Positions 12,887-23,100 are shown, counted from the stretch's first letter. The stretch is 64,000 bases of DNA from Paracoccus sp. S-4012 (GCF_009674885.1 NZ_WKKA01000007.1:62001-126000); one strand, 5' to 3'. The notes: generated from the sequence alone by a model not told the origin. Made by a program: numbers and translations.

Positions 12887-13746
12887 CGCGCCTTCGCCTC
12901 CGCCCCGGTGAGCCGCTCGGTCTCGGCGGCGAAGGCGTAGCCTGCGGGCTTCGCCTCGATGAAGATCTCGCGGCGCAGCGGGCGGCCGGTCATGTCGTCG
13001 AGGGCGCCGAGGCAGATGTCCACGTCGCCCGCCTCGCCGCCGACGCGGTCGCCTTCGGGTGCGGTCACGCGATACCAGAGCTTGCCGCCGCAGAGGCCGC
13101 AGGAAACGCGTTCGACCCGGTCGCTCGACTGCCAGCGCAGCAGGTGCTCCTCGCCCTGTTCGACATGCAGCGCCGCGCCGCGGGTGGTGACGCCGACGAA
13201 GATGCCGCCGGTCCAGGCGCGGCAGGTGGCGCAATGGCAGGCGCCGCAGTCCTCGCCCGCCGCGTCCAGCCGGAACCGCACCGCGCCGCAGGCGCAGCCG
13301 CCCGCGAGGGGGTCGGGCACGGGTTCGGCGGTCTCGACCACGGGCGCGCGGGCGGCGTAGTCCGCGGCGCTCAGCTGGTCCGGCTCGGGGTCGAAGCGGA
13401 TCGCCGGCGGGCGCTTCTCGACGAAGTTCTCGTGATGCAGCACCGCCCCGCCCGCGTTCTCGAAGAGGCCGGGGCATGGCTCGACCACCGCCGCGCCGGT
13501 CAGCGGCCAGAAGCCGAGGGCGGAGCCGCAGACCCCGCAGAAGGCTCTCCGGCCGATGGCGCTCGACTCCCACACCTGCACCGGACCCTCGGCCGCGAAC
13601 CCGGCCTCAGCGACCTCGATCCCCATGCCGACCAGTCCCGACCAGCGGCGGCAGGGCTCGCACCAGCAGGCGCTGAGCCGGTCCGACAGCCCCTCGGCCC
13701 GGACCGTCACCGCCCCGCAGGCGCAGCGGCCCGCGAGCGCGCTCAT
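12883..13746 (-). CDS. Two-domain GFA/CENP-V family protein
   Basis: This 287-residue protein contains two GFA domains in tandem. The first begins RCACGAVTVRAEG with a later CWCEPCRRWSG; the second begins GGCACGAVRFRLDA with CGACHCATCRAW and CGLCGGKLWYR. Each domain carries its own set of zinc-ligand cysteines. I chose the ATG at 13746 because it overlaps the upstream stop (ATGA) and starts just before the first domain; a longer start upstream would add 14 unrelated residues. Function is unknown, but it may be a fused duplicate of the neighbouring single-domain gene. Confidence 0.85.
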   Translation of the reverse strand: MSALAGRCACGAVTVRAEGLSDRLSACWCEPCRRWSGLVGMGIEVAEAGFAAEGPVQVWESSAIGRRAFCGVCGSALGFWPLTGAAVVEPCPGLFENAGGAVLHHENFVEKRPPAIRFDPEPDQLSAADYAARAPVVETAEPVPDPLAGGCACGAVRFRLDAAGEDCGACHCATCRAWTGGIFVGVTTRGAALHVEQGEEHLLRWQSSDRVERVSCGLCGGKLWYRVTAPEGDRVGGEAGDVDICLGALDDMTGRPLRREIFIEAKPAGYAFAAETERLTGAEAKAR

Positions 13747-14435
13747 GCGCCGCCGCCCGCCGGGGTGCCGGTCATCAGCATCTGGCAACCAAACTGCGGC
13801 TGGATCGAGCCGAAGCCCGCCTCGCCGGGGAAGGCGAAGAGGACCGGCGTGTCGTCGCTGCGCCCGGCCTCGCCGGTCCAGTCCGACGAGGTCTCACTGC
13901 CGCCGTAGAAGCGGCGGTGGTCGCGGCTGACGAACTGCTGGCCCTCGCGGCGGATCAGCACCGCGCCGCTCTCGTCGGAGGTCGTCAGCCGGAAGCGCGT
14001 CACGTCGAGTGTGATGCCGTCGACGACGCGGGTCTCGCCGGTCAGCTCGTCGCGGCCGGTGTGGCGGAGCATCTCGCCGCGGTTGCTGCGGGTCCAGAAG
14101 TCGAAATCATCGCTGCCGGTCTCGAGCAGGGTCGTCAGCGAGGCATGGTCGGGCGAATCCTCGACCAGCTCGTCCACCAGCCCGCTCTCGGGGTCCTCGG
14201 ACCAGATCCAGCGGGTCTCGGCGTCGATGCGCGAGTGATAGCGGGGGATGCCGCCCTCTCCGAAATAGAGCACCCGCCGGTCGCCGGGCGCGTCGGCCTC
14301 GCAGTGGTAGTGGTTGGCGACGTTGCAGGAGCGTTCCTGCACCGTCATGTCCAGCGTGCAGCCGGCTGGCGGGGTGAAGACCTGCGCCGAGGTCGGGAGA
14401 GCGAGGGCGCAGAGGACAACCGCGAGGCGCATCAT
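13743..14435 (-). CDS. Secreted protein of unknown function
   Basis: I do not recognise a family. The 230-residue product starts with a short signal peptide (MMRLAVVLCALALPTSAQ), so it is probably periplasmic. The mature part has cysteines at CTLDM, SCNVANHYHCEAD and FGCQM, and a central acidic stretch. The start overlaps the stop of gltD (ATGATG; either ATG could be used) and the stop overlaps the next gene, so it is translated as part of the gltD-to-gltB run. Its place between the two GOGAT subunits seems to be a neighbourhood effect rather than evidence of function. Confidence 0.7.
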   Translation of the reverse strand: MMRLAVVLCALALPTSAQVFTPPAGCTLDMTVQERSCNVANHYHCEADAPGDRRVLYFGEGGIPRYHSRIDAETRWIWSEDPESGLVDELVEDSPDHASLTTLLETGSDDFDFWTRSNRGEMLRHTGRDELTGETRVVDGITLDVTRFRLTTSDESGAVLIRREGQQFVSRDHRRFYGGSETSSDWTGEAGRSDDTPVLFAFPGEAGFGSIQPQFGCQMLMTGTPAGGGA

Positions 14436-15952
14436 TCCGCCGCCAGTTCGACTGCGGCGGCGAGGTCGGCCGCGATCCGCGCCGCCGCCTCGCGCCCGTC
14501 GCGGATCGCCCAGACGACGAGGCTCGCGCCCCGCACGATGTCGCCCACGGCATAGACCCCGGGCAGGCTGGTGCGATGCGTCGCGTGCTCGGCGCGGATG
14601 GTGCCCCAGCGGGTGACTTCCAGCCCCGGCTGGCCCCAGAGGCGCGGGATGTCCTCGGGCTCGAAGCCGAGGGCCTTGATGACCAGTTCGGCCGGCTCGT
14701 CGTAATCGGCGCCCTCGATCGCCTCGGGCGCCTGGCGGCCGGTCACGTCGGGCGGCCCGAGGCGCATCCGCTGCACCCGCACGGCCGAGATCACCGGCAT
14801 GTCGCCGATGCCGTCGCCGGTCACGTCGCCGCCGGCGTTGTCCACCTCGGCCTCGTCGGCCTGCCGCGCGTCGCCCGGCGCATGGCCCGCGAAAGCGGAG
14901 GGGGTGCTGAGCCAGACGAACTCCACCCCCTCTTCCTCGGCATTGGCGACCTCGCGCTGGCTGCCGGGCATGTTGGCGCGGTCGCGGCGATAGAGGCATT
15001 TGACCGACAGCGCGCCCTGCCGGATCGCGGTCCTGACGCAGTCCATCGCCGTGTCGCCGCCGCCGATCACCACCACGCGCTTGCCGCGGGCGTCGAGCTC
15101 GCCATCGGCGAAGTCGGGCACCTCGTCGCCGAACTCGGCCCGGTTGGCGGCGGTCAGGTAGTCGAGCGCCCGGACCACGCCCTGCGCCTCGGCATTGTCG
15201 AGGTCGAGGTCGCGGGTCTTGTAGACGCCGGTGGCGATCAGCACCGCGTCGTGGCGGCCGCGGATGGCGTCGAAGCTGATGTCGGGGCCGACATCAGTGT
15301 TCAGTACGAACTCGACCCCGCCCTCCTCCAGCAGCCGGACCCGGCGCTCGACCACGTGCTTCTCCAGCTTGAAGCCGGGGATGCCGTAGGTCAGCAGGCC
15401 CCCGGCGCGGTCGTGGCGGTCGTAGACCGTGACCTGAAAACCCTGCCGGCGCAGCATGTCGGCCGCCGCAAGGCCGCCCGGCCCCGCACCGATGATGCCG
15501 ACGCTCTCGGCCCGCTCCGTCGCCGGGCGGATGGGGCGGACCCAGCCACGCTCCCAGGCGGTGTCGGTCACGTATTTCTCGATCGCGCCGATGGTGACGG
15601 TGCCGTGGCCCGACTGCTCGATGACGCAGTTGCCCTCGCAGAGACGGTCCTGCGGGCAGATGCGGCCGCAGATCTCGGGGAAGGTGTTGGTGGACTGGGC
15701 GACCCGGTAGGCCTCTTCGGTGCGGCCCTCGGCGGTCAGGCGCAGCCAGTCGGGGATGTTGTTGTGCAGCGGGCAGTGCGACTGGCAATAGGGCACGCCG
15801 CACTGGCTGCAGCGGCTGGCCTGCTCGGTCGCCTTGCGGTCGGCGAACTCGCGGTAGATCTCGTGGAAGTCCTCGGCGCGTTCATCGGGCGTGCGCTTCT
15901 CGGGCATCTCGCGCCCGATGGTCACGAATCGCAGCATCGCCTGTCCGGCCAT
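14432..15952 (-). CDS. gltD: Glutamate synthase (NADPH) small subunit
   Basis: The 506-residue beta subunit of GOGAT passes electrons from NADPH through FAD and Fe-S clusters to GltB. N-terminal cysteines CSQCGVPYCQSHCP and CGRICPQDRLCEGNC bind the 4Fe-4S clusters. The FAD site is GAGPGGLAAAD and the NADPH site VIGGGDTAMD. The final FAD segment reads PGVYAVGD. I chose ATG 15952; a GTG two codons upstream (15958) and an ATG at 15934 are alternatives. The gene follows uppP on the same strand after a probable terminator and heads the GOGAT run. Confidence 0.95.
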   Translation of the reverse strand: MAGQAMLRFVTIGREMPEKRTPDERAEDFHEIYREFADRKATEQASRCSQCGVPYCQSHCPLHNNIPDWLRLTAEGRTEEAYRVAQSTNTFPEICGRICPQDRLCEGNCVIEQSGHGTVTIGAIEKYVTDTAWERGWVRPIRPATERAESVGIIGAGPGGLAAADMLRRQGFQVTVYDRHDRAGGLLTYGIPGFKLEKHVVERRVRLLEEGGVEFVLNTDVGPDISFDAIRGRHDAVLIATGVYKTRDLDLDNAEAQGVVRALDYLTAANRAEFGDEVPDFADGELDARGKRVVVIGGGDTAMDCVRTAIRQGALSVKCLYRRDRANMPGSQREVANAEEEGVEFVWLSTPSAFAGHAPGDARQADEAEVDNAGGDVTGDGIGDMPVISAVRVQRMRLGPPDVTGRQAPEAIEGADYDEPAELVIKALGFEPEDIPRLWGQPGLEVTRWGTIRAEHATHRTSLPGVYAVGDIVRGASLVVWAIRDGREAAARIAADLAAAVELAAE

Positions 15953-15996
15953 CGGCACCCCCGCTCCAGTCGGGCATTGGATAAATCCGGGCGGAG

Positions 15997-16030
15997 AAAA
16001 AATAAAGGCAGCCTTGCTGACCTAAGCTGC
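15997..16030 (-). terminator. Probable intrinsic terminator of uppP
   Basis: On the minus strand, after the uppP stop at 16083, GCAGCTT and AAGGCTGC form a 7-bp stem with one bulged G around an 8-base loop (16008-16030). It is followed directly by CTTTATTTTTT (down to 15997). The T-rich run and position fit rho-independent termination. It leaves only about 40 bases before gltD, so the gltD promoter must either overlap it or gltD must depend on readthrough. Confidence 0.6.
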
Positions 16031-16082
16031 GATTTATCTTATGCGCATCCCGGATCGTTTCTGGAACATGCCGGAACTTAGG

Positions 16083-16895
16083 TCACACTCCGGACCCATC
16101 TCCAGAAAGAAGAACAAAAACAAGCAGTCCGACGACGATCCGCCACCAGGCAAACACCGCATAGCCGTGCCGCGAGACGTAGCCGAGCAGCCAGCGGACC
16201 ACGACGACGGCCGAGAGGAACGCAAGGACGAAGCCCACGGCCACGTTCAGGAAGGCCGCCCCATCGAGGATCGCGCGGTTCTGCATCAGGTCGTAGGCGA
16301 AGGCCCCGGCCATCGTCGGCATGGCGAGGTAGAACGAGAACTCCGCCGCTGTCCGCTTGTCCGCCCCGAGCGCGAGCGCCCCCACGATCGTCGCCCCCGA
16401 GCGCGAGACGCCGGGGATCATGGCAAGGCACTGGATGAAGCCGATCGCGAGCGCCATCGGCAACGTGACCTCGCGCACGTCATGGACCCGCGCATTGGTG
16501 GCGAGGCGATCCGCAAACAGCAGCACCACGCCGCCGAGGATCAGCATGGTGGCAATCAGCCGCGGCGATTCGAACAGCACCGTCTTGATGAAGTCATGCG
16601 CCAGCACCCCAATCCCTACCGCCGGCAGGAAGGCCAGCAGCACCGCGAGGATGAAGCGCCGCGCCGAAGGATCGCGCGGCGCGCTGCCGAAGAGCTGCCA
16701 GAGCCGCGTCGAATAGACCCCGAGGATCGCCAGCACCGCGCCGAGCTGGATCAGCACCTCGAAGGCGCGGCCCGGCGACTCGAACCCCAGCAGCCGGCCC
16801 GCCAGCAGCACATGCGCCGTGGAGGAAACCGGAATGAACTCCGTCAGCCCCTCGACGATGCCGAGGATCGCGGCGATGAGGGTCTGCTCGCTCAC
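16083..16895 (-). CDS. uppP: Undecaprenyl-diphosphate phosphatase
   Basis: A 270-residue integral membrane enzyme (BacA/UppP family) that recycles the peptidoglycan lipid carrier by dephosphorylating undecaprenyl diphosphate. The family signatures are present: [17 protein letters not shown] at residues 13-29 and the GVSRSGATI motif in the second half. About eight hydrophobic segments are visible. The start ATG overlaps the stop of the NDUFA9-like gene (ATGA), so the two are co-translated. It ends in front of a probable terminator. Confidence 0.96.
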   Translation of the reverse strand: MSEQTLIAAILGIVEGLTEFIPVSSTAHVLLAGRLLGFESPGRAFEVLIQLGAVLAILGVYSTRLWQLFGSAPRDPSARRFILAVLLAFLPAVGIGVLAHDFIKTVLFESPRLIATMLILGGVVLLFADRLATNARVHDVREVTLPMALAIGFIQCLAMIPGVSRSGATIVGALALGADKRTAAEFSFYLAMPTMAGAFAYDLMQNRAILDGAAFLNVAVGFVLAFLSAVVVVRWLLGYVSRHGYAVFAWWRIVVGLLVFVLLSGDGSGV

Positions 16896-17881
16896 CCGCG
16901 CGGGCGCAGCTTCTGGGCGGACCGCTGGATGGCGGCATATTGCCCCGAGGGGCGGAAGCGCCAGAGATAGGTGGGGATGATGACATCCGCGGCCACCGGC
17001 TCGATCCCGAAGGCTTCGAAGCCACGGGCGCCCTCGGCCACGCGGTTCGGGACCTTGAGCGAGCGCAGCTGGTCCTGCGTCACGATGCGGTTGGTGAGCA
17101 GCCCGGCGGTCAGGACCTGGACCAGATCGAAGACGGCCGCACCGGCGCTGCCGAGCCAGCCGGGCAGGTTCACGACCCCGCGGCGGCGGCCCGTGACCCG
17201 GAGGATATCCCGGACCACCCCGCGCAACGTCGTGACCTCCGGCCCGCCGAGTTCGTAGATGCCCGGCGCCACCGCGCCTTCGGCCGCCATGGCAGCGGCC
17301 TCGGCCACGTCCTCGACAAAGACCGGCTGCAGCACGGCCTTGCCGCCCGAAATGAACATCAGCGGGCCGGGCCGGGCCATCGCGGCGAACTTGTTGTAGA
17401 AGCTGTCGCCAGGGCCGAACATGACCGAGGGGCGCAGGATCACGGCGTCGGGGCGGCTCTCGAGGATCGCCGCCTCGCCGCGGCCCTTGGAGGCGAGATA
17501 GCGCGATTTCGCCTCGGCATCGGCGCCGAGGGCCGAGACATGCACCAGTTGCGCCGCGCCCATCTCGGCCGAGAGCCGCGCGATCCGCGCCGCGGCCACG
17601 TCATGCACCGCCGCGAAGGTATTGCGCCCCTCGTTCACCAGCAGTCCGACGCAGTTGACCACCGCATCCGCCCCGGTCATCGCCGCGCGCACCGAGAGAT
17701 CGTCGCGGACGTTGCAGGGCACCGGCTCAACCTGGCCGACGGCGCCGTAGGTGCGCACGAAGAGCGCCTCGTTCGGCCGCCGCACCGCGACCCGCACACG
17801 CCAGCCGCGCTGCGCCATCTTGCGGGCGATCTGCCGCCCGAGAAAACCCGAGCCGCCGTAGATCGTGACCAGTTTCGCCAT
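16892..17881 (-). CDS. NDUFA9-like NAD(P)H-binding protein (atypical SDR, complex I-associated family)
   Basis: This 329-residue atypical short-chain dehydrogenase opens with the Rossmann motif [19 protein letters not shown]. It continues with VNCVGLL, an ASKGRGE segment and [11 protein letters not shown]. This pattern matches the bacterial relatives of mitochondrial complex I accessory subunit NDUFA9, often annotated as complex I NAD(P)H-binding family. They usually lack a proven reaction. The ATG at 17881 was chosen because the nucleotide-binding fold starts immediately. It is co-translated with uppP. Confidence 0.85.
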   Translation of the reverse strand: MAKLVTIYGGSGFLGRQIARKMAQRGWRVRVAVRRPNEALFVRTYGAVGQVEPVPCNVRDDLSVRAAMTGADAVVNCVGLLVNEGRNTFAAVHDVAAARIARLSAEMGAAQLVHVSALGADAEAKSRYLASKGRGEAAILESRPDAVILRPSVMFGPGDSFYNKFAAMARPGPLMFISGGKAVLQPVFVEDVAEAAAMAAEGAVAPGIYELGGPEVTTLRGVVRDILRVTGRRRGVVNLPGWLGSAGAAVFDLVQVLTAGLLTNRIVTQDQLRSLKVPNRVAEGARGFEAFGIEPVAADVIIPTYLWRFRPSGQYAAIQRSAQKLRPRG

Positions 17882-17984
17882 TGTCCCGGCCTCCGCCGCC
17901 GCCCGCGCCTGCCCGGTGCATACCGCGAGGCCCCAAGCCCGGCAAGCGGCGCAGCACTCGCAGCTCGCGCGTGTGTTTTCGCCG

Positions 17985-18013
17985 TTGACACCCCCGCGCA
18001 GGCACAATATCTC
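17985..18013 (+). promoter_or_regulatory. Probable sigma70-type promoter of tRNA-Leu
   Basis: A perfect TTGACA -35 box at 17985-17990 is followed, after 17 bases, by TATCTC at 18008-18013 as the likely -10. The expected transcription start near 18020 is about 10 bases before the tRNA. The -10 matches the consensus in only three positions; the -35 and spacing carry the prediction. Confidence 0.6.
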
Positions 18014-18030
18014 CCCCGCTCACGCGACCG

Positions 18031-18115
18031 GCCCAGGTGGCGGAATTGGTAGACGCGCACGGTTCAGGTCCGTGTGCCGCAAGGCGTGGAGGTTCGAGTC
18101 CTCTCCTGGGCACCA
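18031..18115 (+). tRNA. tRNA-Leu (anticodon CAG)
   Basis: The 85-base gene folds into a full cloverleaf. The acceptor stem GCCCAGG pairs with CCTGGGC, the D-arm contains the invariant TTGGTAGA region, and the anticodon stem CACGG/CCGTG encloses loop TTCAGGT. The anticodon CAG at 18065-18067 reads CUG, the main leucine codon in high-GC genomes. A long variable arm (class II, as expected for Leu) and a GGTTCGAGTCC T-arm follow. CCA is encoded at 18113-18115. A strong terminator follows within 5 bases. Confidence 0.97.
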
Positions 18116-18119
18116 TGCG

Positions 18120-18158
18120 AAAGCCCCCCGGAAACCACGCGGTTTCCGGGGGGCTTTT
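18120..18158 (+). terminator. Strong rho-independent terminator after tRNA-Leu
   Basis: AAAGCCCCCCGGAAACC at 18120-18136 pairs perfectly with 18141-18157 across an ACGC loop, giving a 17-bp stem that runs into a TTTT tract. It is nearly symmetrical and lies between the tRNA and the oppositely oriented ftsK gene, so it could stop transcription from both sides. Confidence 0.93.
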
Positions 18159-18235
18159 CTGCGTGATGCGACAGGAGGCGGAGGCCTTCCCGCCGCTGCC
18201 TGGAGCCTGAACGCCGCCCTGCCGCATCTGAAGGC

Positions 18236-20884
18236 TCACACCTCCGGCACCAGCACCTCGCGCTTGCCGACGTGGTTCGCGGAGCTCACCACGCCCTGCT
18301 CCTCCATCTGCTCCACCAGCCGCGCCGCCTTGTTGTAGCCGATCGCCAGCTTGCGCTGGATGTAGCTCGTCGAGCATTTGCGGTCCTTGGCCACGATCGC
18401 CACCGCCTGGTCGTAGAGGGCATCGTCGCTCTCGCCCGAGCCGAGGCCCAGCACCGCGTCGATATCGGCCTCGCGGTCGTCGTCGGGGCCCTCGACCACG
18501 CCGGACATGTAGCTCGGCGGGCCGAAGCTCTTGAGGTGGGTGACGATCTCCTCGACCTCCTCGTCGGAGACGAAGGGGCCGTGGACGCGGGTGATGCGGC
18601 TCCCGCCGGCCATGTAGAGCATGTCGCCCTGGCCCAGCAGCTGCTCGGCCCCCTGCTCGCCGAGGATCGTGCGGCTGTCGATCTTGGACGTGACCTGGAA
18701 GCTGATCCGGGTCGGGAAGTTGGCCTTGATCGTGCCGGTGATGACATCGACCGAGGGGCGCTGCGTCGCCATGATGATGTGGATGCCCGACGCGCGGGCC
18801 ATCTGCGCCAGGCGCTGGATGCAGGCCTCGATCTCCTTGCCCGCGACCATCATCAGGTCGGCCATCTCGTCCACGATGACGACGATATAGGGCACCGCCT
18901 CGGGCATGAACTCCTCGGTGTGGAACACCGGCTCGCCGGTGTCCTCGTCGAAGCCGGTCTGGACCGTGCGGCGGAACATCTCGTTGCGGTCGAGCGCCTC
19001 GCGGACGCGGCCGTTGTAGCCCTCGATGTTGCGCACGCCCATCTTGGACATCTTGCGGTAGCGCTCCTCCATCTCGCCCACGACCCATTTCAGCGCGACG
19101 ACCGCCTTCTTCGGGTCCGTCACCACGGGCGAGAGCAGATGCGGGATGCCGTCATAGACGCTGAGTTCCAGCATCTTGGGGTCGATCATGATGAGACGGC
19201 ACTCGTCCGGCCTCAGCTTGTAGAGCAGCGACAGGATCATGGTGTTGATCGCCACCGACTTGCCCGAGCCGGTGGTCCCGGCGATCAGCAGATGCGGCAT
19301 CTTGGCGAGGTTCGCCACCACCGGCTCGCCGCCGATGTCCTTGCCGAGCGCGAGCGGCAGCGGGAAGGTGCCGTCGCCATAGGCGCGCGAGCTGAGGATC
19401 TCGCGCAGCACCACCTTCTCGCGCCGGGCGTTCGGCAGTTCGATGCCGATGACGGTGCGGCCCGGCACGGTCGAGACGCGGGCCGACAGCGCCGACATGC
19501 TGCGCGCGATGTCGTCGGCGAGGCCGATCACGCGGCTGGCCTTCAGGCCCGGCGCGGGTTCGAGTTCGTAGAGGGTGACGACCGGGCCGGGCCGGACCTC
19601 GGTGATCTGGCCCTTGACGCCATAGTCGTCGAGGACCGCTTCCAGCATCCGCGCATTCTCCATCAGCGCCTCGTGGCTCAGCTGATGGCGGTCGGTCGGC
19701 TTGGCGGCGGTCAGCAGCGACAGCGGCGGCGGCTCGTAGCCGTTGTCCTCGGCCGCAAAGGAAAGCTGCGGCTGTGCCTCGGCCCGCGCGCGGGTCGAGG
19801 CCGCGGGCGCGCGGGCGGGGGCCACGACGACGCGCGAGCGCCCCTCGCCGAAGGGCGCCGGGGTCGGGCCGTTCGGGACCACGACGTCGGTGTCGTCCAG
19901 TTCTTCCTCGGACCAGTCGCCCTCTGCGACCGGACCGGAGCTGAGCGGCCGCGCGGGCTTCGGCCGCGCCAGCCGCGCGGTGACAGCGGCGAGGACGGAA
20001 CGGCGGACGCTCTCCTCCGACGGCGGCGTCTCGCCGGTCCAGTGGGCCTCGCGCTCGACCAGCTCATGCTCGGGCAGCGGTTCGGGCGAGGCGACCGCCG
20101 GGGCACCGCCGCGCAGGCGCGAGAGGAGGCCGCGCGGCGGGGCGGCCTCATCCTCGACCACCTCCCCCGCCATCGCCCGCTCGCGCCGGGCGGCTGCGCG
20201 GGCCTGCACCATGCGCGCGGCGGCGGCCGAGGCGGAGGCGCTGCGGCCGAGCACCTTCATCACCACCGCGTAGGCCGTGGCAAAGCCCGCCGCGAGGAAG
20301 CGGCCGAGGCCCATCAGCTCGCGCCGGTCGAAGCCGAGCGCGAAGGCGGCGAACAGGATCACCGACACCGCCGTCAGCGCCTCGACCAGCCGGATGCCGA
20401 TCGACGCCTTCACCGGCAGCATCCCGAGGACCGCCCCCGCCATCATGTCGCCGAAATGCCCGCCCAACCCGAAGCTCTGCGACCAGCCGGGCGGCGGGGT
20501 CATGGAGGCGGCATAGACCGACACGAGGGCGGCGAGGATCGGCAGGAAGATCGCCCGCATCAGCCGCTCTTCGCCGCGGTGGAAGATCAGCCGCAGCCCC
20601 CAGACGGCCGCGCCGACCACCAGCGCCCAGGCGCCGTAGCCCGCGATCATCACCATGCCCGAGGCGATATAGGCGCCGATCCCGCCCAGCCAGTTCTGCG
20701 CCGGCTGGTCGGTGGCGGCCAGGAAGCCGGGGTCCTCGGGCGTCCAGCTGGCCAGCATCAGGGCCAGCACCACGGCCAGCGCGACGAGGCCCGCGCCCGC
20801 CAGCTCCTTGCCGCGTCGTTCCAGCGCCGCCTGGGTCGTCTGGTCGAACAGCGGATCGCGGTGCTTGGCCTGCCAGCTCGCCAT
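18236..20884 (-). CDS. ftsK: DNA translocase FtsK
   Basis: This 882-residue septal DNA pump clears chromosomes during division and activates XerCD recombination at dif. The N-terminus has four predicted membrane helices (about residues 25-195), followed by a long Ala/Pro/Arg linker. The motor domain carries Walker A GTTGSGKS, the [11 protein letters not shown] Walker B region and the [10 protein letters not shown] motif. The C-terminal gamma domain ([18 protein letters not shown]) reads KOPS sequences. It lies 3 bases downstream of the aminotransferase gene. No lolA follows on this strand; the tRNA gene is next. Confidence 0.97.
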   Translation of the reverse strand: MASWQAKHRDPLFDQTTQAALERRGKELAGAGLVALAVVLALMLASWTPEDPGFLAATDQPAQNWLGGIGAYIASGMVMIAGYGAWALVVGAAVWGLRLIFHRGEERLMRAIFLPILAALVSVYAASMTPPPGWSQSFGLGGHFGDMMAGAVLGMLPVKASIGIRLVEALTAVSVILFAAFALGFDRRELMGLGRFLAAGFATAYAVVMKVLGRSASASAAAARMVQARAAARRERAMAGEVVEDEAAPPRGLLSRLRGGAPAVASPEPLPEHELVEREAHWTGETPPSEESVRRSVLAAVTARLARPKPARPLSSGPVAEGDWSEEELDDTDVVVPNGPTPAPFGEGRSRVVVAPARAPAASTRARAEAQPQLSFAAEDNGYEPPPLSLLTAAKPTDRHQLSHEALMENARMLEAVLDDYGVKGQITEVRPGPVVTLYELEPAPGLKASRVIGLADDIARSMSALSARVSTVPGRTVIGIELPNARREKVVLREILSSRAYGDGTFPLPLALGKDIGGEPVVANLAKMPHLLIAGTTGSGKSVAINTMILSLLYKLRPDECRLIMIDPKMLELSVYDGIPHLLSPVVTDPKKAVVALKWVVGEMEERYRKMSKMGVRNIEGYNGRVREALDRNEMFRRTVQTGFDEDTGEPVFHTEEFMPEAVPYIVVIVDEMADLMMVAGKEIEACIQRLAQMARASGIHIIMATQRPSVDVITGTIKANFPTRISFQVTSKIDSRTILGEQGAEQLLGQGDMLYMAGGSRITRVHGPFVSDEEVEEIVTHLKSFGPPSYMSGVVEGPDDDREADIDAVLGLGSGESDDALYDQAVAIVAKDRKCSTSYIQRKLAIGYNKAARLVEQMEEQGVVSSANHVGKREVLVPEV

Positions 20885-20887
20885 CGC

Positions 20888-22078
20888 CTACCCTTCCCTT
20901 CCGTAAAGACAGTCCCTGAGGCGGGTCAGCCCGGCCTCGGTCTCGGCCGCCGGGGCGACCAGCGCCACGCGGATGAAGTTCTCGCCCGGATTCACTCCGT
21001 CCACCTCGCGGGCCAGATAGGCCCCCGGCAGCACCTGCACCCCGGCCTCGGCCCAGAGCCTCCGCGCCGCCGCCTCGCCGCCACCCTCGGGCACCGGCAA
21101 CCACAGGAAGAAGCCGCCTTCTGGCGGGCGATATCCCGGCACGTTGCCGAGTATCCGGTCGGCGATCGCGTATTTCTCCTGATAGAGGGCGCGGTTCGCC
21201 TCGACATGCGCCTCCTCAGCCCAGGCCCGCTCCGAGATGCGCTGCATCGGCAGCGGCAGCGGCGCGCCCGCGTAGTGACGCAGGACGCGAATGGCGCGGA
21301 TCGCCTCGGCAGAGCCCGCGACGAAGCCCGACCGTGCGCCGGGCAGGTTCGAGCGCTTCGAGAGCGAGTTGAACATCAGGACTCGGTGCCCCAGCCCCAT
21401 CGCCTCGGCCACGGCCAGCGCGCCGGGCGGTGGCGCGTCGCGCCAGATCTCGGAGTAGCACTCGTCGGCGAAGATCAGAAAGTCATGCACCTCGGCCAGC
21501 CCGATCAGCCGCTGAAGATAGGTTTCGTCGGCGACCGCCCCCTGCGGGTTCGCAGGCGAGCAGAGCCAGGCGATGGCGGTCCGGTCCAGCACATCGCGCG
21601 TCAGCGCCGCGAAATCGGGCAGGTCGCCGGTCTCGGCGGTGGCGTTGACGAACACGGCTTCGGCACCCGCCGCGGCGGCCGCCACGGCATAGACCTGATA
21701 GAACGGGTTCGGGATCAGCATCGCCGGCCGCCCGCCCGCATTGCCCAGGGGGCAAAGCGCCAGCGCCGCGTTGAACAGCCCCTCTCGCGTCCCGTTCAGC
21801 ACCGTGATCCGGTCCGGCCCGAGGTCCAGCCTATAGCGCCGCCCGAGCCAGCCCGAGATCGCGCCCAGCAACTCCGGCGTGCCGTCGTTCGGCGGATATT
21901 TCGCCAGTTCATGCACCGATCCCGCCAGCACCTCCGGCACCCATGACGGGAACGCATGCCGCGGCTCGCCGATGGTCATGACCACCGGATCGCCGCCGGG
22001 GGAAATACCGGCGAGCAGCTTCCGCAGGCGCGGAAACGCGTATTCCGGCAGGTTCGAGAACCGCTCGGGGGATGCCAT
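20888..22078 (-). CDS. PLP-dependent class I/II aminotransferase, DapC-like
   Basis: The 396-residue fold-type I aminotransferase has the PLP lysine in the motif SLSKRSNLPGARSGF and the phosphate-binding arginine ten residues later. The conserved CSPANPQGAV and FADECYSEI motifs are also present. Similar proteins next to ftsK and dapA in Rhodobacteraceae are annotated as N-succinyldiaminopimelate aminotransferase (DapC), which would fit lysine/peptidoglycan synthesis with dapA immediately upstream. Specificity cannot be settled by reading, so no symbol is given. Confidence 0.85.
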   Translation of the reverse strand: MASPERFSNLPEYAFPRLRKLLAGISPGGDPVVMTIGEPRHAFPSWVPEVLAGSVHELAKYPPNDGTPELLGAISGWLGRRYRLDLGPDRITVLNGTREGLFNAALALCPLGNAGGRPAMLIPNPFYQVYAVAAAAAGAEAVFVNATAETGDLPDFAALTRDVLDRTAIAWLCSPANPQGAVADETYLQRLIGLAEVHDFLIFADECYSEIWRDAPPPGALAVAEAMGLGHRVLMFNSLSKRSNLPGARSGFVAGSAEAIRAIRVLRHYAGAPLPLPMQRISERAWAEEAHVEANRALYQEKYAIADRILGNVPGYRPPEGGFFLWLPVPEGGGEAAARRLWAEAGVQVLPGAYLAREVDGVNPGENFIRVALVAPAAETEAGLTRLRDCLYGREG

Positions 22079-22161
22079 GTCTGCCTCGTCCTCGGGGTCA
22101 TTCCGCCCCGTTGCGGTGAGCGTAGCGGCAAACGCGCAAACCGTCCAGCCAAAGCCCGCCC

Positions 22162-22207
22162 GGCTTCTTCTGTCGAGAAATATCCTCCGGGGGTCCGGGG
22201 GGGGGGG
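22162..22207 (-). repeat. Copy A of the GGATATTT intergenic element, truncated, with an 11-G tract
   Basis: Plus-strand CTTCTTCTGTC-GAG-AAATATCC (22164-22185) is followed by TCCGGGGGTCC and a run of 11 Gs at 22197-22207. The right hairpin arm found in copies C and D is missing. It lies between dapA and the aminotransferase, in the same orientation to transcription as the other copies. Confidence 0.6.
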
Positions 22208-22224
22208 AAACCCTCGGCTTCGCC

Positions 22225-23100
22225 TCAGATCAGCCCCGCATGCTCCATCGCCGCGTCGATCCGGCGCCTGGTCCCCTCAGTCAGCCCGACCAGCGGCAGC
22301 CGCACCCGCTCCCGCACCCGCCCGAGCCGCGAGAGGCCGTATTTCGCGCCGACCAGCCCCGGCTCTAGGAAGATGGCGATGTGCAGCGGCATCAGCCGGT
22401 CCTGCAATTCCAGCGCGCGGGTCCAGTCGCCCGCGAGGGTGGCGTTCTGGAACTCGGCGCAGAGCTCCGGCGCCACGTTCGCGGTCACGCTGATGCAGCC
22501 CACGCCGCCTTGCGCGTTGAAGCCGAGCGCGGTCGCGTCCTCGCCCGAGATCTGGAGGAAGTCCGGCCCGCAGGTGATCCGCTGGAGGGGGACCCGGTCC
22601 AGCCGCGCGGTGGCGTCCTTGACGCCGACGATGCGCGGCAGGCGGGCAAGCTCGCCCATCGTCTCGGGCGTCATGTCCACGACCGAGCGGCCGGGGATGT
22701 TGTAGATGATGATCGGGATGTCGGTGGCGTCGTGGATCGCGCTGAAATGCGCGATCAGCCCGGCCTGGGTCGGCTTGTTGTAGTAAGGTGTGACCACCAG
22801 GGCGCCGTCGGCCCCGGTCTCCTGCGCGTGCCGCGTCAGCCCGATTGCCTCACGCGTCGAGTTGGAGCCCGCCCCCGCGATCACCGGCACCCGGCCGGCG
22901 GCGACCCGCACGACCGCCTCGACCACGCGGCGGTGCTCGTCATGGTCCAGCGTCGGGCTCTCGCCGGTGGTGCCGACCGGGACGATGCCATGCGAGCCGG
23001 AGGCGATCTGCCACTCGACCAGCGCCTCGAGATGTTTGAGGTCCAGGTCGCCGTCCTCGGTGAAGGGCGTGACGAGGGCGGGCATGGACCCCTTGAACAT
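22225..23100 (-). CDS. dapA: 4-hydroxy-tetrahydrodipicolinate synthase
   Basis: A 291-residue class I aldolase that condenses pyruvate with aspartate semialdehyde, the first committed step to lysine and meso-diaminopimelate. The GTTGESPTL motif near residue 44, the tyrosine of YNIPGRS, and the Schiff-base lysine in IVGVKDATA are all present. The start at 23100 has an AGGAGC ribosome site. It is divergent from the lytic transglycosylase gene, giving a 126-base shared control region. Confidence 0.95.
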   Translation of the reverse strand: MFKGSMPALVTPFTEDGDLDLKHLEALVEWQIASGSHGIVPVGTTGESPTLDHDEHRRVVEAVVRVAAGRVPVIAGAGSNSTREAIGLTRHAQETGADGALVVTPYYNKPTQAGLIAHFSAIHDATDIPIIIYNIPGRSVVDMTPETMGELARLPRIVGVKDATARLDRVPLQRITCGPDFLQISGEDATALGFNAQGGVGCISVTANVAPELCAEFQNATLAGDWTRALELQDRLMPLHIAIFLEPGLVGAKYGLSRLGRVRERVRLPLVGLTEGTRRRIDAAMEHAGLI

